NCBI GenBank assembly: GCA_039881045.1
Contig: JAYWVB010000001.1
Location: forward strand, 744,001 to 808,000
Direction: 5' to 3'
DNA: 64,000 nt
Source: Chaetomium olivaceum
Taxonomy: Eukaryota > Ascomycota > Sordariomycetes > Sordariales > Chaetomiaceae
The notes beneath the pieces were generated by a model, which worked only from the letters and a program-made list of their open reading frames with translations, was not told the DNA's origin and searched no databases. A program made the position numbers and the translations under genes. This document shows positions 60,975 through 64,000 of this stretch, in pieces (the stretch's first letter is position 1; each line of letters begins with the position of its first letter).

Positions 60975-63323
60975 ATGTCTTCCAATCCACGCAGAACGCC
61001 GGTGACTCGATCTGGTTCGAGGGGCCTGAGCATTAAGACCAATGTGGTCCTCAAGAAGGGTGCGACCTTCCACTCTCCGACCACTCCGCTCGAATCCCCC
61101 GAGCCAGTCTTCACACCGCCATCGCTACCTCGTCGGTCACAAACCAACCTGGACGATGTCATCGATGCTCATCGCCGTCGCGTTGCTTTGACCCTCGGCG
61201 ACATTGACAAGACCCTTGCTGGCCTGCGCAAGGACGACGCGCCCCTCTCCCCTGGCCGCAAGACCCTCTGGGACGAGACCCTCCCGCTCCCGCGAGGCGT
61301 GCTTGACCACACCCTCGACTCGGTCATGGGCAAGGAGCAGCCGGCTGAGCGCCGGATGCTCCGCCCTCGCACCCGCCGTTCCTCTCGCTTCCACGAATCC
61401 GACAGTGGGTTGGGAACTTCGATTGCTTCGACCAAGGAGAAGGACGCTGTCGCCAAAAAGGACAAGACCGGCCGGACAACGGCAGTGACCAGGTCCGCTG
61501 CAGCACGTTCCGCCACCGCTGCGAGCGCCGCCGGCCTTAGCCCTCGCGCTACGAGCCGCATCTGCGAACACACCCTCAAGCCCCTCCTCGGCAATGCCGG
61601 CTTCAAGGATTTCCACCCGCTCCTTCTTGAGTGCCCCCGGAAGATTCAGGAGAGGCAAATTGTTTGCCTGAGGGATCTCGAAAAGACCTTGCTTCTCGTT
61701 GCTCCAGTAAGTGAGCTCTTAGCTGACCAAAGTGTGAGAGGAGATGCTTACCGTGTCTTGCTTTTAAAGGAAAGGACCAAGTCCTCGGAACTGTACCTGG
61801 ACTTTTGCCTTACCACCATCCGGTGCATCCAGGCCACCGTTGAATACCTCAGCGACCGGGAGCAGACTCGCCCCCGGGACGTACCATACACAAGCGGATA
61901 TTTCGTTGACCTTGTTGACCAAATACGGAATTACGCCCAGCAGCTGGCCGACGCCAAGGAGAACAAGGACGAGATGGATGTTGACCCGTATGGCTCTCTT
62001 TCCCGTTCTAATCTAGCTCGCCTTGCTAACATGCCATTTAGCACGGATGAGATCAAGCTTCACGGAGGCATCCACATCAACGGACGTCCCGCCGAGCTTG
62101 TTCGCGTCAAGAAGAACGGCAAGATGATCTCGATGGCTACCGGTGAGCCCATTGACAAGATCGACGAGGAAGCCGATGGGACGGTGCGGTTCAAGCGCTC
62201 CGCTAGCCAGGAGCTGGAGGATGAGGAGGAGATCATGCGCTCCATGGCCAGGCGCAAGAAGAATGCCAGCCCGGAGGAGCTTGCGCCCAAGAAGTGCCGC
62301 GAGCCCGGCTGCAACAAGGAGTTCAAGCGCCCTTGTGATCTCACCAAGCACGAGAAGACTCACTCGCGCCCTTGGAAATGCCCGGTCCCCACCTGCAAGT
62401 ACCACGAGTATGGGTGGCCGACCGAGAAGGAGATGGACCGTCACAACAACGACAAGCACTCGTCCAGCCCGCCTATGTACGAGTGCCTCTTCAAGCCGTG
62501 CCCGTACAAATCGAAGCGCGAGTCCAACTGCAAGCAGCACATGGAGAAGGCTCATGGCTGGGTCTACGTCCGCACCAAGACCAACGGCAAGAAGGACTCA
62601 AGCGTGAACGGCAACTCGGCTCACCCCACTCCACAGCTCCAGAACATTCCCACCCCGTCAAGTGAGCACAGCATGGGAGTCGCTACCCCGCCAGACACTT
62701 GGGGCCCGGTTTACGGGGGCAGCAACCTCGACTTCCCGGCTTACATGCCTAATGATGCGGACTTCGGCATGATCCCTCAGGAGCTCTCCCTTGATTACTC
62801 CCCCGTTGACAACGCAACCCCTTCGACGGATTCGGGAATGGACCACAGCTCGGCTTACCAAGACATTGGAACCGATTTCTCCCTGTATGACGACATTTAC
62901 AACGCTCGTGTGCAGCTGCCCACTCCTCCCCCGCTTCTCACCAACGCGTACCCCAAGGAGGTGGCCCACCAGTTTATGTCATACACCGCAGCCGAGCTCT
63001 GCCAGCCCCAGCCTGCGCAGCTCTCGCCTATTGGCCAAGGGAACACCATGCTCTACACTCCCAACTCGCTTGCCGAGGTGGACGAGGGCTTTGATGACCG
63101 CAACGAGTTTGCCGCCATTGCCAATGCCGTTAACGGTGGCGACTTCATCTTGTTCCCCAACGGTGGAGTCTCGAAGCCCATGTTCAATGAATCGCTTTTC
63201 GCGACCACGGATCTCCCGGGCATGACTGCGAACCACGGTCAGCCGTCGTCTCAGGACCTGCTCAACGCTTTCAACGTTGACTGGCCGCCACACGACCTCA
63301 ACGCCTACTACCCCCAGTACTAG
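60975..63323 (+). CDS. C2H2 zinc-finger protein, probable transcription factor
   Basis: Likely start is ATG 60975 (MSSNPRRTPVTRSGS); an in-frame ATG at 60879 is possible, but a leader intron (donor 60710, acceptor CAG just before 60973) would remove it. Two introns lie inside an unbroken frame: 61707-61769 (63 bases, GTAAGT) and 61988-62041 (54 bases, GCTAAC branch, TTTAG). Spliced length is 743 aa. Zinc-finger region at about residues 432-520: CREPGCNKEFKRPCDLTKHEKTH is a classical C2H2 finger, followed by two atypical ones (CPVPTCKYHEYGW with HNNDKH; CLFKPCPYKSKRESNC with HMEKAH). The N-terminal part (about 200-350) looks helical and conserved. The C-terminal 220 residues are Pro/Ser/Asp-rich with little charge, like an activation region. 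Target genes unknown. Confidence 0.85.
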   Translation: MSSNPRRTPVTRSGSRGLSIKTNVVLKKGATFHSPTTPLESPEPVFTPPSLPRRSQTNLDDVIDAHRRRVALTLGDIDKTLAGLRKDDAPLSPGRKTLWDETLPLPRGVLDHTLDSVMGKEQPAERRMLRPRTRRSSRFHESDSGLGTSIASTKEKDAVAKKDKTGRTTAVTRSAAARSATAASAAGLSPRATSRICEHTLKPLLGNAGFKDFHPLLLECPRKIQERQIVCLRDLEKTLLLVAPVSELLADQSVRGDAYRVLLLKERTKSSELYLDFCLTTIRCIQATVEYLSDREQTRPRDVPYTSGYFVDLVDQIRNYAQQLADAKENKDEMDVDPYGSLSRSNLARLANMPFSTDEIKLHGGIHINGRPAELVRVKKNGKMISMATGEPIDKIDEEADGTVRFKRSASQELEDEEEIMRSMARRKKNASPEELAPKKCREPGCNKEFKRPCDLTKHEKTHSRPWKCPVPTCKYHEYGWPTEKEMDRHNNDKHSSSPPMYECLFKPCPYKSKRESNCKQHMEKAHGWVYVRTKTNGKKDSSVNGNSAHPTPQLQNIPTPSSEHSMGVATPPDTWGPVYGGSNLDFPAYMPNDADFGMIPQELSLDYSPVDNATPSTDSGMDHSSAYQDIGTDFSLYDDIYNARVQLPTPPPLLTNAYPKEVAHQFMSYTAAELCQPQPAQLSPIGQGNTMLYTPNSLAEVDEGFDDRNEFAAIANAVNGGDFILFPNGGVSKPMFNESLFATTDLPGMTANHGQPSSQDLLNAFNVDWPPHDLNAYYPQY

Positions 63324-64000
63324 GCTGGCTAGGCTAAAATACAAGTTCATTAGCAGGTCTCAGGACTGCTAATGAATCAGTCCTAGTTGCACACTGCGCT
63401 AGGACTTGTCTGTTTCCGGTGGAGGCGGGGCTGGAATTTTGTCATGATTAACGAAGCAAGCGGGGGTGTTAGGGAACGATTTGGAGAGATGGGTAGCGCG
63501 GCGGCGTGGCGAACACACCGTCCGACCGTCTTTATGTGTATTTCAAATGTTGATTTTGTGTTTTTATCTCGGTTGCTTCTCGCTTTACATAGGTATTCAG
63601 CGGTTTCCAAGCGGACGGAATGGGTTGGATTGTTTCCAGAGCTTAGCTGGGAGACACGTAATCTGGTCTCGAGTGTTAGGTAGAATTCCTCTCAACAATG
63701 ATGGCCATTCATTCATACATCCAAGTCTCATTCCCCCGTTTCCAATTTGTGACTTTTGTCCTTCATCTCTCACGACCATCCCTCCCACCTTTCTTTGCTC
63801 CGAGTCGGTGGATGCTCTTGTCGGAGGAATGCGGCCCGTGCGCAACTGTGGGTCCACACTCGGCTGGGAGCTCGCTCGACCAGCATTTTTAGCAAAAGCG
63901 GGTTTTCGCGGTATCCTCAAACTTTTTCATCGTTTTCCTCTCCATCCAAACGGACAACGACGCGACGTGTCTGCAATCCACAAAAGGGGCCGGCGGCGGG
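63324..64000. other. 3' region of the zinc-finger gene to the window end
   Basis: Holds the overlapping hairpins just after the stop codon, listed separately. The rest shows no gene; open frames on either strand lack domains. Confidence 0.45.
63346..63384 (+). other. Two overlapping, mutually exclusive hairpins in the zinc-finger 3' UTR
   Basis: Hairpin A: arms TTCATTAGCAG (63346-63356) and CTGCTAATGAA (63366-63376), 11 bp perfect, 9-base loop. Hairpin B: arms AGGACTG (63362-63368) and CAGTCCT (63378-63384), 7 bp perfect, 9-base loop. They share bases 63366-63368 and each loop overlaps an arm of the other, so both cannot form at once. They begin 22 bases after the stop codon. Confidence 0.7.

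Noticed and set aside
1..64000. Biosynthetic cluster, transposon, CRISPR or integrated element
   Set aside because: No backbone enzyme, transposase, reverse transcriptase, terminal repeats or regular repeat-spacer array seen.

Overview
The window is a gene-dense piece of a filamentous ascomycete (Pezizomycotina) chromosome. Short spliceosomal introns (54-142 nt) with GTAAGT/GTACGT-like donors and CTAAC/CTGAC branch sites, a GC-rich codon bias, and orthologues of Neurospora genes (cyt-4, nuc-1, a class IV chitin synthase) point to Sordariomycetes, most likely Sordariales. I do not assign a species. I see no transposon, rRNA, tRNA, CRISPR array or secondary-metabolite cluster.

Layout. 1-5.7 kb: 3' part of SEC10 (+), tail-to-tail with the mitochondrial RNB exoribonuclease cyt-4 (-). 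7.7-9.4 kb: a GH17 cell-wall glucanase like btgE (+). 11.3-13.6 kb: an acidic WD40 protein (-). 16.2-27.3 kb: a class IV (Chs3-type) chitin synthase (-) and, divergent from it across a 5 kb spacer, a Sel1-repeat protein of the Skt5/Chs4 chitin-synthase-activator family (+). 28.4-33.5 kb: a GPH-family disaccharide transporter (-) divergent from HIS1 (+). 34.3-40 kb: a Src1/Heh-type inner nuclear membrane protein (-) and the bHLH phosphate regulator nuc-1 (-). 43-45.5 kb: a Kelch-like single-pass membrane protein (-). 48.5-54.9 kb: the mRNA export receptor Mex67 (-) divergent from the FANCM-type helicase Mph1 (+). 55.3-56.9 kb: an unrecognised 514-aa protein (-). 61-63.3 kb: a C2H2 zinc-finger protein (+).

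Most genes are housekeeping functions and do not form one pathway. The exception is a cell-wall theme at 7.7-27 kb: a glucan hydrolase, a chitin synthase and that synthase's probable activator.

The dominant anomaly is technical or evolutionary. Six of 14 protein-coding genes carry single-base frame breaks, nine in all, eight of them in or beside short C/G runs. Correcting each by one base restores a family-typical protein and a CDS length divisible by three in every case. I read this as residual homopolymer error in a long-read assembly rather than six pseudogenes. I found no convincing new biological system. The best unexplained non-coding signals are two overlapping, mutually exclusive hairpins just after the zinc-finger stop codon, a terminator-like hairpin with a T tract after SEC10, and a G-quadruplex motif after HIS1.
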